A stretch of 64,000 bases of DNA from Seiridium cupressi (taxonomy: Eukaryota > Ascomycota > Sordariomycetes > Amphisphaeriales > Sporocadaceae), in NCBI GenBank assembly GCA_036674765.1, contig JARVKI010000014.1, positions 372,001 to 436,000 on the forward strand, read 5' to 3'. Of the stretch, positions 10,869-21,239 are shown one piece after another; the first letter of the stretch is position 1, and every line of letters starts with the position of its first letter. The position numbers and the translations under genes are program-made. The notes below the pieces were generated by a model. It saw only the letters and a program-made list of their open reading frames with translations. It made no database searches and was not told the DNA's origin.

Positions 10869-12171
10869 ATGGCTGAACACTCTGGAATGGATATAGACGA
10901 GGTGGAGCAGCATCCACCAGCTTCCCATGACTACACGGCGGATGGTCCTTCAGAAAACCAAGGAGAGGAAGCTTTAGCTTCTGCAGCCCAAGAATCCGGC
11001 CTGTTCGCAAGTCAGAATGAGATTATCAGCCAGCTCGAGATAGATTCGAATCGGTCTGACAATGATTCCTCGCTTGGATCGGATATAACTTCGTGAGTTT
11101 TGCTTCATGCTGTTCCTTTCCAGAAGTCGGAACAAGCCGGCTCACAACGCCTTTCTAGTATGTCCACTTCGATGAGGAGTGCAGACTATGAGTTCAGGTT
11201 CGATCATGGGCGGCGATACCAGAGCTCCAACGATAAATACCACTTGCCAAATGATATTGTATGCTGCCTGATCCGTGCTGGCTGTGGTGATGTGGCTGAC
11301 TTGACTCACAGCAAGAAATGGACCGCCTTGAACTGCAACACCTTATATGGATAGAGTTATGCGGCGGCCGTTACAACCTGGCCCCTATAGACTCCATCAA
11401 CGTGACGCACGTGCTGGACGTTGGCTGCGGTACGGGCAACTGGCCCATAGAGTTTGCCAGCCTGCACCCTGAGGTACAGGTCGTCGGAACTGATCTCAGC
11501 CCCATCCAACCAGACTATATCCCCATGAACTGCACCTTTTACATTGACGACGCCGCACATGATTGGTCCTTCCATCAACGCTTCGACTACATCCACGTGC
11601 GAGCCCTGACCATGGGCATCGCTGACTGGGACAAGTTCATCGACCAGGCGTACCAGTTCCTACAACCCGGCGGGTTCCTAGAGCTACAGGAGTTTCACAT
11701 CCCGCTCGAGTCGCCCGACGACTCGATCCGCGAGGGCAGCGCGCTGTGGAACTGGGGCCAGAAGATCAACCACGTCTGCGGCAAACTGGGCATCGACTCC
11801 ATGGGCTCGCTGAAACACCCTGATCGGCTGAGGAGTAGGGGTTTTGCAAATGTGGAGGAAAAGCACCTCAGATGTCCACTGGGACCGTGGGCAAAGGGAC
11901 AGAGGCAGAAGAGACTCGGGTGGATGGGCCGCAAGGATCTCTACGAGGGCATCGAGGGGATCAGCAAGAAGCTGTTCATCATGCTGGGCGAGGGCACCGA
12001 GGAGGAGGTGGATGCCTTTTTGGGCCAGTGCAAGACTGAGCTGATGGACTCTTCGGTAAGGAGACACCCCGATCTGCGAGTTGGGATTAGAAACTGAACT
12101 GACATGGTCGACAGATACACCCCTGCATGCCCCTGGACGTCATATGGGGTCAGCGACCCTTTGATAGTTGA
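10869..12171 (+). CDS. LaeA-like SAM-dependent methyltransferase
   Basis: Four exons: 10869-11092, 11159-11258, 11312-12055 and 12115-12171, all with canonical GT-AG junctions and consistent phase, giving 374 residues. The N-terminal ~100 residues are acidic and disordered. YEFRFDHGRRY and LPND mark the start of the family domain. SAM motif I is VLDVGCGTGNW at about residues 142-152, and VVGTDLSPIQP follows as the acidic-loop motif. FDYIHVRALTMGI and LQPGGFLELQEF are further Rossmann methyltransferase motifs, and the last exon supplies the usual WGQRP tail. The family includes the secondary-metabolism regulator LaeA and many cluster methyltransferases; the substrate is not predictable. No biosynthetic backbone gene lies beside it. 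The preceding codons from 10851 lack an ATG, so the start is 10869. Confidence 0.88.
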
Positions 12172-13360
12172 GCCGCAATCTTCAAAAAAGAAGCTTATAG
12201 CGAAACACGGCCATTAGATTCGGTTTCTGTTGTCAAGTTATGCAGGGCGTAGCAGACGCCCAGACTATCGCGAGAAAGTCTACAGTGCAACAATGGGAGT
12301 ATCATTTCCTCGATGCCCATCATACAGCGCATGATTCTATCCCCATGATGGCACTGACATCGACTTTTCTCGACTTTTACCTGCCCTGCGAGCCTTGAAA
12401 TCAGTTGCATGGTGTCCGAACCATAGACCAGTGTTACAGGTGGCGTTTGGGGGAACGTAAGATAAACAGTCAAATCTTGGCTGACGAGAATAGACCGTGG
12501 GTAGTGGAGACCCTCCCACGTCATATCCAGTTGTCGACAGCAAGATTCAAGTTCCTCGCAAATGATACCCCCGGTGGGCCCAGAGGGGGGGGGGGGTTAG
12601 CGGAGCCCGTCCGCGCTATAGGAAGCTCGATATATGTACTGTCGCCCTCTTCACATTACTAAGAATCTCTCCTCTCTTGGCGATGAACTCTGACGTTAAA
12701 TATTCCCACATTCCCGGCATATCGAGGGAAGTCAAGGAATTATTGAGATTTTCTGTACAAGGGCTCACATCTTTCTGGAGGGCATGAGAATGTTAAACGA
12801 TGATCACTGGTATCCAATGCCAAAGTGAATATAAAAGTGTAACACTTTCACGTAACAAGCCATAAACGAGAATAGTTACGAGACATTGCATTCGAAAAGC
12901 TTTCCATCCTATGTAGTGTACCTGCACCTCTCATCGGCCTACTCAAAACCCCCTGGTACTTGTTAACACATCCAGAAAAGCAAGATTAATTACGTCGAAA
13001 AGCGAGGTTGCTTACCAAATTTACATCGGAGCACGGCCCGCTTCAATATGGATTTCCGGTTCAGAAACTGCGCTACTGCTGATACAAATCTTGAAATCAT
13101 GAGAGGCAGGCAAACGCCCCATATGGAATTCTTGATTCTGGACTTATGACGACGAACTTCGGCGCCGAACTGCCCAGTCGAGACGATACTCTCGATATCT
13201 GCGAGTATACCAGTCAACGAGCAATGATGTTCACGATCTAGTTTTTATTCTTCTATCAAGCGCACTTGAATATAAATATAAAGATGTTTCCTTCGTTCGC
13301 AAAACTTCTCACTTGTTTAATACACACATCCTCTCGGAATTATCTCGACTTTACATTAAT
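12172..13360. other. Intergenic region
   Basis: I recognise no gene in this 1.2 kb. There is a poly-G run near 12586-12596. The last 100 nt form the promoter of the next gene. Confidence 0.5.
13271..13282 (+). promoter_or_regulatory. TATA-box-like element
   Basis: TATAAATATAAA lies about 80 nt before the ATG of the membrane-protein gene, a plausible TATA box position for a short-leader, regulated gene. Confidence 0.4.
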
Positions 13361-14320
13361 ATGATCACGCATCTAAGATATAAACCTGCCATCGCGGCCC
13401 TGCTCGCAGGCTTTGCCTCGCTTGCTCGAGCGCAAAACGCCCAATCTGAGGTCGTTCTCGACACGGCCTTTCGAACACCGGCGCCGCCCAACGACGCCTT
13501 TGCCATGAACGCCAACCACGTGCTGATCTCCACCTCGGGCATGTGCGCCATCGCGCTCGCCTTCGTGCTGGTGGCGTACGCCGACTGCAGGCGCTACAGC
13601 TCGACCGTGCCCCTGGCCATGATCTTCGGCGCCGCCTTCTGCGTGGTGCCCGAGGCCATCGACAACTACCTCGCGGGCTGCTACTGGTCGCAGTCGCACG
13701 ACTCGCGCATGCTCATGTTCCTCCTGATGGGCCGCGAGTACGACATCTACGTCGGCGTCATGTGGTGGGCGTTCGGCGCCCTGCTGGGCTACCTGCTGTA
13801 TGCGGCGCTGCTGCGCCAGGTTAGTACTCGCACTCTCTGGATCTGTCTCGGTCTGTCGGGTGTGGCGGATATCATTCTTGAAGAGATTCTGCTGAACTAC
13901 GGCGGGATTTACATGTACTTCGGCCACCAGCCCCTGGTCCTCATCAAGAAGTTCCCTTGGTGGTGGCTGTTCTCGAACGTCTCGTCGCTATTCCTCAGCG
14001 TCTGTATTGCATACCGTTACCGCGACTGGTTCAATGGCTGGAGGAGTGTCTTTATCTTAGCGCTCATGCCGTTCTGCTACATTGGTGGCTTTACCTTGTC
14101 TGCCATGCCGACCATTTTTGTTATCCAGGGAGACTTCTCGCCGTTTGTTACCCAGATTAACGGTCTTCTCACTTGCGTTATATCTCTTGTCCAGACTGGA
14201 GGCATGATGCACCTCATTCTTGGCAGAGATCCTATGGCATTTGGCCCCTCCTCGCAGAGGATTAGCCAAGGAAATTCGATCTATGAGCCACTCAACAGTA
14301 AGACTGCAAGAGCCAAATAA
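13361..14320 (+). CDS. Unidentified polytopic membrane protein with signal peptide
   Basis: A single exon encodes 319 residues. The first ~25 residues (AIAALLAGFASLARAQ) look like a signal peptide with an A-R-A/Q cleavage site. About seven hydrophobic segments follow. Distinctive short motifs are PEAIDNYLAGCYW, LLMGREYDIYVGVMWWAFGA, ILEEILLNYGGIYMYFG and KFPWWWLF. Paired acidic residues (PEAID, EE) beside membrane helices and a tryptophan cluster suggest a membrane-embedded enzyme or carrier; the layout faintly recalls actinobacterial AveC-like membrane proteins, but this is from memory and unverified. The first half (about 13440-13820) is visibly much more GC-rich at third positions than the second half. 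The open frame begins slightly upstream at a TTG; the first ATG at 13361 is used. Confidence 0.75.
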   Translation: MITHLRYKPAIAALLAGFASLARAQNAQSEVVLDTAFRTPAPPNDAFAMNANHVLISTSGMCAIALAFVLVAYADCRRYSSTVPLAMIFGAAFCVVPEAIDNYLAGCYWSQSHDSRMLMFLLMGREYDIYVGVMWWAFGALLGYLLYAALLRQVSTRTLWICLGLSGVADIILEEILLNYGGIYMYFGHQPLVLIKKFPWWWLFSNVSSLFLSVCIAYRYRDWFNGWRSVFILALMPFCYIGGFTLSAMPTIFVIQGDFSPFVTQINGLLTCVISLVQTGGMMHLILGRDPMAFGPSSQRISQGNSIYEPLNSKTARAK

Positions 14321-14967
14321 GTAGAAGCTTATTGTTAGAAATAACAGCCCAGGGTCAGCTCGAGTGGTGTAGCTACAGAGTGAGAGGTTGAAACGGGCGA
14401 TTCAAGGAACTTTGGGCTCTGTGGCATTCATTGGATCACTGAGTGAGTCAATAAGTCAGTGAGTCAGTGAGCCAGTGAGCCAGTGAGCCAGCGAGTCTGT
14501 CTGACTATGAGAAATCACTCTAGACCACCGTGACCCAGGAGAGGGCCTCGGGATCGTGGATCGCGAACCCACCTATGTCACTGTGAAGGAATAAATGTAT
14601 ATATTAGCTAAAGCATTTAGATTGTACGACTGTCATGAATTACTTCGTAACTAATTTAACCATCTATCTTGCTTGTAGGTGAAGCGCAGGCTTTGACGAT
14701 TTTAGAATTTAAGAATGCCCTATAAGAAATATTATTGTTTCTATATTTTTACAAATTGAAGACGGACAATTAAATCTACATGAAGCATTCTCGTTTCAAT
14801 ATTTCGTAGTCTATGCCAAAATACCATTCAGCAATCGCGCTTGGTATGCTTTAATCTGTGACCTGATACGGGATAATTTCTTTTCCCACTTTTGAGAATT
14901 TTTTGAATCCTGCTAGGCTAAAAACCTTGGCTTGTGGCTATCTTACAAATTGAACATACATAATCTA
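14321..14967. other. Convergent intergenic region
   Basis: The 3' flanks of two convergent genes lie here. It contains a short GTGAGYCA-type tandem repeat at about 14441-14502 and an AT-rich stretch at 14600-14800. No gene is seen. Confidence 0.6.
14441..14502 (+). repeat. Short tandem repeat (8-nt unit GTGAGYCA)
   Basis: About six imperfect, adjacent copies of an 8-nt unit (GAGTCAGT / GAGCCAGT) follow the stop codon of the membrane-protein gene. It is a simple minisatellite. Confidence 0.75.
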
Positions 14968-16143
14968 CTACGCCGCCGGCGCGATGTTTTTGAAGTTGCC
15001 GTTATCGTCATACCTCGCCTCTGTGGAAAGACATCCAATTAGTTTGCTGTGGAGGGGAAAGTACCAATTCTGAATGCAGAGAGAGAGAAGAGGCAGGACT
15101 GCAGAGAAACCACTTACTGAAGAATGTATAACTCAACGTGACAGTCTCAACACCCCTCATATTCATATCATTCAGCAGGTCCGGGTCCAAGTAGAAGAAG
15201 ACGGGCATGTCGACCGTCTCGCCGGCATTGAGGCGCTGCTCCTCGAAGCAGAAGCACTGGATCTTGCTGAAGTAGGCGGCCGTCTGCGCGGGCGTCACGC
15301 TATATGTTGCCACGCCGATGATGTCCTTGTCCGACGTGTTGGTGGCCGTGTAGAAGGCCAGCGCCGTCTCGCCGGGTAGCACCCGCACCTCGCGCTGCTG
15401 CGGCGTGAACTTCCATGGCAATATGTCCGACACGGAGGCGTTGAACGTGACGCGGATCCGCTTCGCGTCTTCCACCGGCACGAGCCGCGACGCTGGGTCG
15501 ACGTCGTCGCCGCCCGAGCCGTGGCCTGGTGCGCGCACCGGTTGGCCGCCCCATCCTGTTGTTTGGCAGATCTGTGGGGGTGGTGAGGTGTGTTAGCGAA
15601 TGTGTCGTAGACTGGCCGCAGCGGAAGATACAATGACAAAATGCAATGGCAATGGCATTGTGTAGCCACACAGAAAAGCAAGGACCGGGATCGTACCATC
15701 TTGTACATGGGCACACTTCCATAGCTAAAAGCCACGGTGCCGAGGATGATACTGAGGATATAATTCCTGCCATCACAATTTTTTCAGCAATCATTCCCGT
15801 ATCATTTCCTTCTTTTATTTCACGGCCCTCAGCCACAAGCTCTCCCGCGGCTCCTGCCTGCCCGCCTCAGTGTAGAACCAACACCCCGGAAGCACACATA
15901 CAGTCCCGTTATGTTCTTATGCCTATAATAGGCCCTTAGGCGCTCCATATCCGGCGCGATGGCATCGTGCTGCCTCTGCTCGTGCGAAGCTCTCTTGGGG
16001 GCGCCGTTCGACATGTTCCTCCGCGCTGCCGGTTTGACCTGCTGGAAGTGCGATTGTCGCAGGGCCCGGCGGCATGATGAGCAGGCCCATTTCGAGGTCG
16101 ACGACTGCAGGAGCCGCATTGGTATCCTCGGCAGGAAAGTCAT
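14968..16143 (-). CDS. COX11: Cytochrome c oxidase copper chaperone Cox11 (CtaG family)
   Basis: Four exons on the minus strand: 16143-15902, 15766-15697, 15571-15118 and 15020-14968, with phases kept throughout, giving 272 residues. Cox11 is an inner-membrane protein that delivers copper to the CuB site of cytochrome oxidase subunit 1. The copper-binding CFCF motif is at about residues 210-213, within KIQCFCFEEQ. The single membrane helix (ILSIILGTVAFSYGSVPMY) is at about 84-102. Other family blocks are PWKFTPQQREVRV, AFYTATNTSDKDIIGVATY and DMPVFFYLDPDLL. The Arg-rich N-terminus (MTFLPRIPMRLLQSSTSK) suits a mitochondrial presequence. The open frame extends 58 codons upstream of the chosen ATG, but that part has no presequence character and probably lies in the leader. 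Confidence 0.93.
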
Positions 16144-16568
16144 TGTTGGTATTTGGCAGCAAAGACAGCGCTGCTCGATCACTGAGCCGCGGGCAAAAAG
16201 TCGAACGCGAATCGGATGATGTCGTGGAGCTTTGGGGGAACTTTGAATTTTAAGCCCGACTGGTAGGGTCCTGGCGGGCGGATCTGCAGGTGCGCATGCG
16301 CTGTCTGACCGATGCATCGGCGCTAGACGTTCCGCTATTCAATGCTCTCCAACTAAACCAACGTTATGGCCTACATTGTAGGTATGATCATGCAATAATG
16401 AATTCGCAACTTGAAGAAACACATTCAAAGTCATACTCAGAACACATATTGAAAGTACACATTCTGATAAGAAATGACTATGCTAATGCAACCAAAAACA
16501 AATTGGGGATCCAAACGCCAGAAATATGCCTACATGTATACACTCCACAACACCATTATGCACCCAGA

Positions 16569-18324
16569 TCATGATAGCCTCCTATATCCGTTCGTCCTCC
16601 TTTTCCATGCCCCATTGACCTTCCTCGTGAACTTCGGCTTAAACCGGCTGACAATGCCCTCGACCAGACTGACGACCAAGAACTGTATGGAAAAGATGAT
16701 GGCCCGTGCTACCCGGTCCCTCACTCCCAACTTTGGCCGCTTTCCTCGGCTGTAAGTTGAATCAACAAATTCGAAAGGCAGTTTTGCGCCGAGGTGTGCC
16801 TCCGCGACGTGCAGACCGCTGCTAAAGCCGTCTTCCTGAAACCCGTACTTCGTCCATGCGCCTGCGTAACTGATGCCACGTTTGTTCTGTATTCTGTGGA
16901 GCTCGTTCTGTGCACGAGCTGCGACCGGGTTGTAGATGGGGTTGGAATAGGAATACCGTCCCTGAACAGTGTTCGCCTTTGGCTCATGGATCGGGTTCAG
17001 AGTCACAAGCACATCTCCGAATGGCTCCCTAGGAATGTGCTGGAGGATGTTCATGTTGTAAGTTACAGAGACCTTGTCAATGTCTCTGCCCGTCCACGGA
17101 TCCGAGAGGGTCATGTAATTCCATGCCGACCACGAATTCTTCCGGACTGGCATGTGCGTCGCATCAGAGTGTAGTACAGCCGTGTTCTCTGATGTCTTGA
17201 ACGAGGACATGATGACCCTCTCCTCATCCGTGGCGGACGGCTCAATGATTTGATATGCCTGGTCACCATGGGTTGCGAGGATGACATGGTCGTAGACCTC
17301 GGACTTGCCATTCTCCAGATGCAGCCTAACCCGTCCATCTTTGTCATTTGTGATGTGCTTGACTGGTGTATCTAGAAACAGGTGGTTTGGTGGGAATCCC
17401 TTCACAACTGCGTCAATGTACGACTTGGCTCCGCCTTCCACGGTCAGCCAGTCCGGCCTCTTCGAGACTGTGGTCAGCAAGTGATGGTTCCACCTGGTAC
17501 AATGTTAGCACGTGTCGCACCGGCATCTCTCTTCTTCGACTTACATGAATCGGACCAGCGCGACGGCAGGAAACTCGAGGCTGCACTTATCCGGACTTGT
17601 GTTCCACACGGCGGCAGTCATGGGGATCAGGTAATCATTCTTGAACGTCTCCGAGTACCCCTTGCGCTCCAGATACTGTCCTATCGTCTCGGTATTATTG
17701 GCCGCTGCGTTCTCATCTCTGAGCAGGTCCAGAGCGAACTGGTTGAACCGGACGATATCGAAGAGCAGCCTCCACATCTTAGGGGAAAAGATGTTCTCCC
17801 TTTGACAGAAAACGGCATCCAGACCTGTGCCAGCCCACTCGAACTTGCCATGGTCACGCGACAAACCAAAAGTCATCTCGGTCTTGACTGTTTTGACATT
17901 AATCCTCTTCAGGAAGTTGAGAAAGTTTGCTGCATGTTGTCAGTTTTGTCCGGCTCAGCTCAAAAATGGCTCATTTAGACTTACGATATGTCGCAGTGTT
18001 CAAGACAACAAAGCCTGTGTCGACCAGCGCCTGGAATTTGCCCTTCTTCCAGGTCACAGTGTTGGTGTGACCACCCAGCCGGTCGGCGGCCTCATAGACG
18101 TAAACATCATGATGCGTGCGATTGAGTGCCCATAAGGCGCCAATTCCAGCACTGCCGGTGCCGACAATGGCAACTGATTTCCTGGGAACGCGATGAGCCG
18201 ATGATGTCATTGAGAGCTCCTCGGGGAATATAGTGATAAAAGTGAGGGGAAAGTCAAACAAGTATGCCGCCACTTGGGACAGCAACTCGCAAATGATTAT
18301 ATAGACGAACTCAAGGAGGAACAT
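16569..18324 (-). CDS. FAD-dependent amine-oxidase-like protein (COG2907 type)
   Basis: Three exons: 18324-17985, 17929-17545 and 17493-16569. The joins rebuild conserved codons (TYPNFLNFL, ALVRFMWNHH), giving 549 residues. The dinucleotide-binding motif VAIVGTGSAGIGAL starts at about residue 51. E78 ends the second beta strand (VYVYEAADRLGG) and should bind the FAD ribose, and RLGGH follows. The C-terminal FAD-contact block is near GISYAGAWTKYGFQEDGFSS. The family is a group of predicted NAD/FAD-dependent oxidoreductases related to the N-terminal part of plant cyclopropane fatty acid synthases; substrates are not established. Hydrophobic segments at residues 1-37 and near the C-terminus (IIFSIQFLVVSLVEGI) suggest membrane association. 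An internal Met at residue 39 is an alternative start that would omit the N-terminal hydrophobic part. Confidence 0.85.
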
Positions 18325-19938
18325 GTTGGCGGTATGACGGTGAGTGTGTTAATGTCATGGAGAACATGATTGCTTGGGCTGTTTGTTGGCAGCAATGAGA
18401 GAGAGAGAGCACGACTTGCTCCTGCGTGTGATGACGAGACAAGGTTAAAGTTGTGGTGGATAGACAGCATCTTGCTTGATTTGCAGCAAATGCGGTGGCT
18501 AGGTGGCTGCTGTAAGTGCCAATCCCTTAGGCTACTCTGTTACTAGAAATGCAGGTTGCATGTGAGATAGAGCTAAGGAAGGTTGTACAACTTACAGCTC
18601 TTGTCTTGCTGGCATGTCGGGACTATATCCAATTGGCCGCCCTACAGTGCAGTTGTTTTCTCTACGAGTAGGACGTGTTTGGGTTTGGATGTCGCTTCCG
18701 GATGGCCAGGGAAGCAACAGACAAAGTCAGGTCACGCAGTTTTGACGAGCAGCTGAGCCCATCCGAGGCTAGACGCTTGTCTTGTTGAGGTGTTCAAGCC
18801 CACCTGCGGCTTAGAACCATTGTCCGACAAAAGGCGCCCCAACGCTTTGACTGGGAGACCTCGTGGCCCATCTCTGGTCCTTTGAGCTGTAGAGACATGT
18901 GGCTGTGAACTCTCTAGTCGCTTTGTATGGCTGGCGAATAGTCGAATAAGGTGTTGCGACTGGCGCCGCGGCTCTACCGCTCTACGAGGCAATTATGGAT
19001 TGGTCATGTCGCGCGCCGTTGGGCCTAACGGCCGGCAGCGCTGACTTGGTGATCGTCACTGCAAACCCAACGCTCGTCACTCTGCCAGCAACAATAACAC
19101 ACGCGTCGACACTTCATCAGAACCGGTGCCTGGGACATGGGAAGCGCTGCAAGATAGGCGACCCATACGCGTGTCTGTCTAGCGAGAAGCAGGAACACAC
19201 ATGCCCAGGACCAAGGCGAACAGAAACTCCTCATGCAGGCATCCAATAGATGGCATTCGCGCGGCAGATACATGCATACATTGGCCACAAGATTGCAGAT
19301 CAAGGCAGTCAGTCATCGGTTCAAGCCATAAGTCAAATCGTGCTCGACGGTCCAAGGAATGTCGAAACTCAACGGGACCGAATACTCATAGGCGGCGACC
19401 ACAGAGGGCCGACCGTCTAATATCCAATTCTTAGAAGCTCCATTTTCAGTCTGCCCGGCTAATACAACTCCGTGTCCGTGGAGAAAATGAGGACGTAGAG
19501 CCTAAATATCTGCTTCCGGGGGTTCAACTTTCTATAGAGAAGAAGAGGAAAGAGAGCGGAAAGCGAATTTGGAAAATTTCCATATTATCCACGATGCACC
19601 ACGCACAGACCATCTTCTTTTGGTGGGGGGTTTTGGTTTGGCCGAGGGCTGGATAAAATGTGGCGCTGCATTAACTTACATTACCTAAGTTATCCAGAGG
19701 ACGGAGTCGGGTCACCCGAAATGCCGGTGCCTAGGATCGGGAATCTGGACGAATCGCATTGCTGCGACTTCCTGACATCACCTGCGACGACCGCAATTGA
19801 CACGATCCATCTTCCACGACGATACCCATTCATCAGCGCCACGACCAGTATCCAACCTATCGAGATCCGCTCTTTTTAGCAATCATATAGAAGCCGTCGC
19901 ATTTCATCCAGATAGAGGACAAACACTCGTCAAAAACC
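18325..19938. other. Divergent promoter region
   Basis: This is the spacer between the flavoprotein (-) and VTI1 (+). A short GA run is at about 18397-18410 and a G-rich run at 19622-19635. I recognise no gene. Confidence 0.5.
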
Positions 19939-20848
19939 ATGGCCAACCCCCTTGATACCGACGCCGGCTCCGAGCTGTTCAGCAGCTACGAGGCCGAGTT
20001 CAAGCTCGTCCAGGCCGACTTGACCCAGAAGCTAGATCAAATCCCAGAGCTGAGCGGCGAACCGAGAAAGGCAGCTATCTCACAGGCCGAGAGAGCGTTG
20101 GAGGAGGCAGATGAGTTGGTACGGGCGTCCCCGAATCCCTAGACTTTGGGTCTGCTGCTGGAAGTCCATGCGCTCGATGAAGCGGCCAGGTGCAGGATGG
20201 GCAGCCGCCTGGTATATGGTATACTGACACTGCGATGCAGCTCGGACAAATGCGCCTGGAGAAGTCCAACATCCCGTCGACAGCCCGCTCCAAGATCAAC
20301 CAGCGCTTCCGCAACTTCGAGACGTCAGTCGACCAGTACAAGCGCAAGCTCAACTCGCTGGCGTCGGACCGGGCGGCGCTGTTCGGGTCCAGGTACACGG
20401 ACAACCCGTCGGGCGGCTCAGGCCAGGATGCGCAGCTCGAGCAGCGGCAGCAGCTGCTCGGCGGGACCGACCGCCTCGACCGCAGCACCCAGCGCCTGCG
20501 CAACAGCCAGGCCCTGGCCAACGAGACCGAGTCCATCGGCGCCAACACCCTGGCCGAGCTGCACGGCCAGAGGGACCGCATCCAGCACACGCAGCTCATG
20601 TTTGGCGAGAGCGAGGGCTACGTGGACCGGAGTGTCAAGACGCTGAGGGGGATGGCGCGTAGGTAATGGCTCCTCCTTGTACCCTCTCCCACCCCCTCTT
20701 TGACCCGAACGGTGTCTTGGGAATGTCGAGATTAAGTGTAGACTAACAGTAGTTGACTAGGATGGCTACGAATCGGGTGATCACAATCGCTATTATTACG
20801 GTGTTGGTATTGTTGATTTTCGCTGTTATCTACAGCAAGTTCAAATAG
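19939..20848 (+). CDS. VTI1: v-SNARE Vti1 (Qb-SNARE)
   Basis: Three exons: 19939-20118, 20241-20662 and 20761-20848, giving 229 residues. The N-terminal region (SELFSSYEAEFKLVQADLTQ) is the Vti1 Habc-type domain. LGQMRLEKSNIP opens exon 2. The SNARE heptad region spans about residues 138-198 (STQRLRNSQALANETESIGA), with Q170 in ELHGQRDRI as the likely zero-layer glutamine. The last exon encodes the C-terminal membrane anchor (VITIAIITVLVLLIFAVIYS). Vti1 works in Golgi-to-endosome and vacuolar fusion. Its SNARE complexes are disassembled by Sec17/Sec18, and SEC17 lies about 6 kb downstream in this window. Confidence 0.93.
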
Positions 20849-21239
20849 ATGGGAAAGGACGATGAGCGGTCCTCACTTCGGCGTTCCGGCTTTGCTATTG
20901 TACGGAATTACTGTGTCACTACTATGATTATGCTTGGAGAGAAATCCTTGTTGAGAGATGGCCTGCGGAAGCATCAATTGCCACAATCGTTCACGTATAT
21001 ACTTCTAATAATGCATTTCTGTGTGGGTCAAGTTCATATCGATCCTGCCTTCAAGTCACGTCGTACTATTTGATCACGGCTTTTAGAGAGAATTCCGAGT
21101 CGGTATATCACATCGAATTCATGACGATCTAGACTTGTTTTCCGAACCATCCTCCAGTACGCCCGGTAATTTGAGAACTGCATCTATATACCACCAGCAA
21201 AGCAGAAACCAGATCTTCACGAGGGTATCAACCACCAAC

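Noticed and set aside
13373..13927. 184-codon minus-strand frame
   Set aside because: It lies wholly antisense to the membrane-protein gene and results from its high GC third positions; no motif.
14441..14502. CRISPR-like spaced repeat
   Set aside because: It has adjacent 8-nt units without spacers in a eukaryotic genome; it is a minisatellite.
15829..16317. Full upstream extension of Cox11 (58 extra residues)
   Set aside because: The extension is Cys/Pro/His-rich and unlike a presequence; the ATG at 16143 gives a good mitochondrial targeting sequence.
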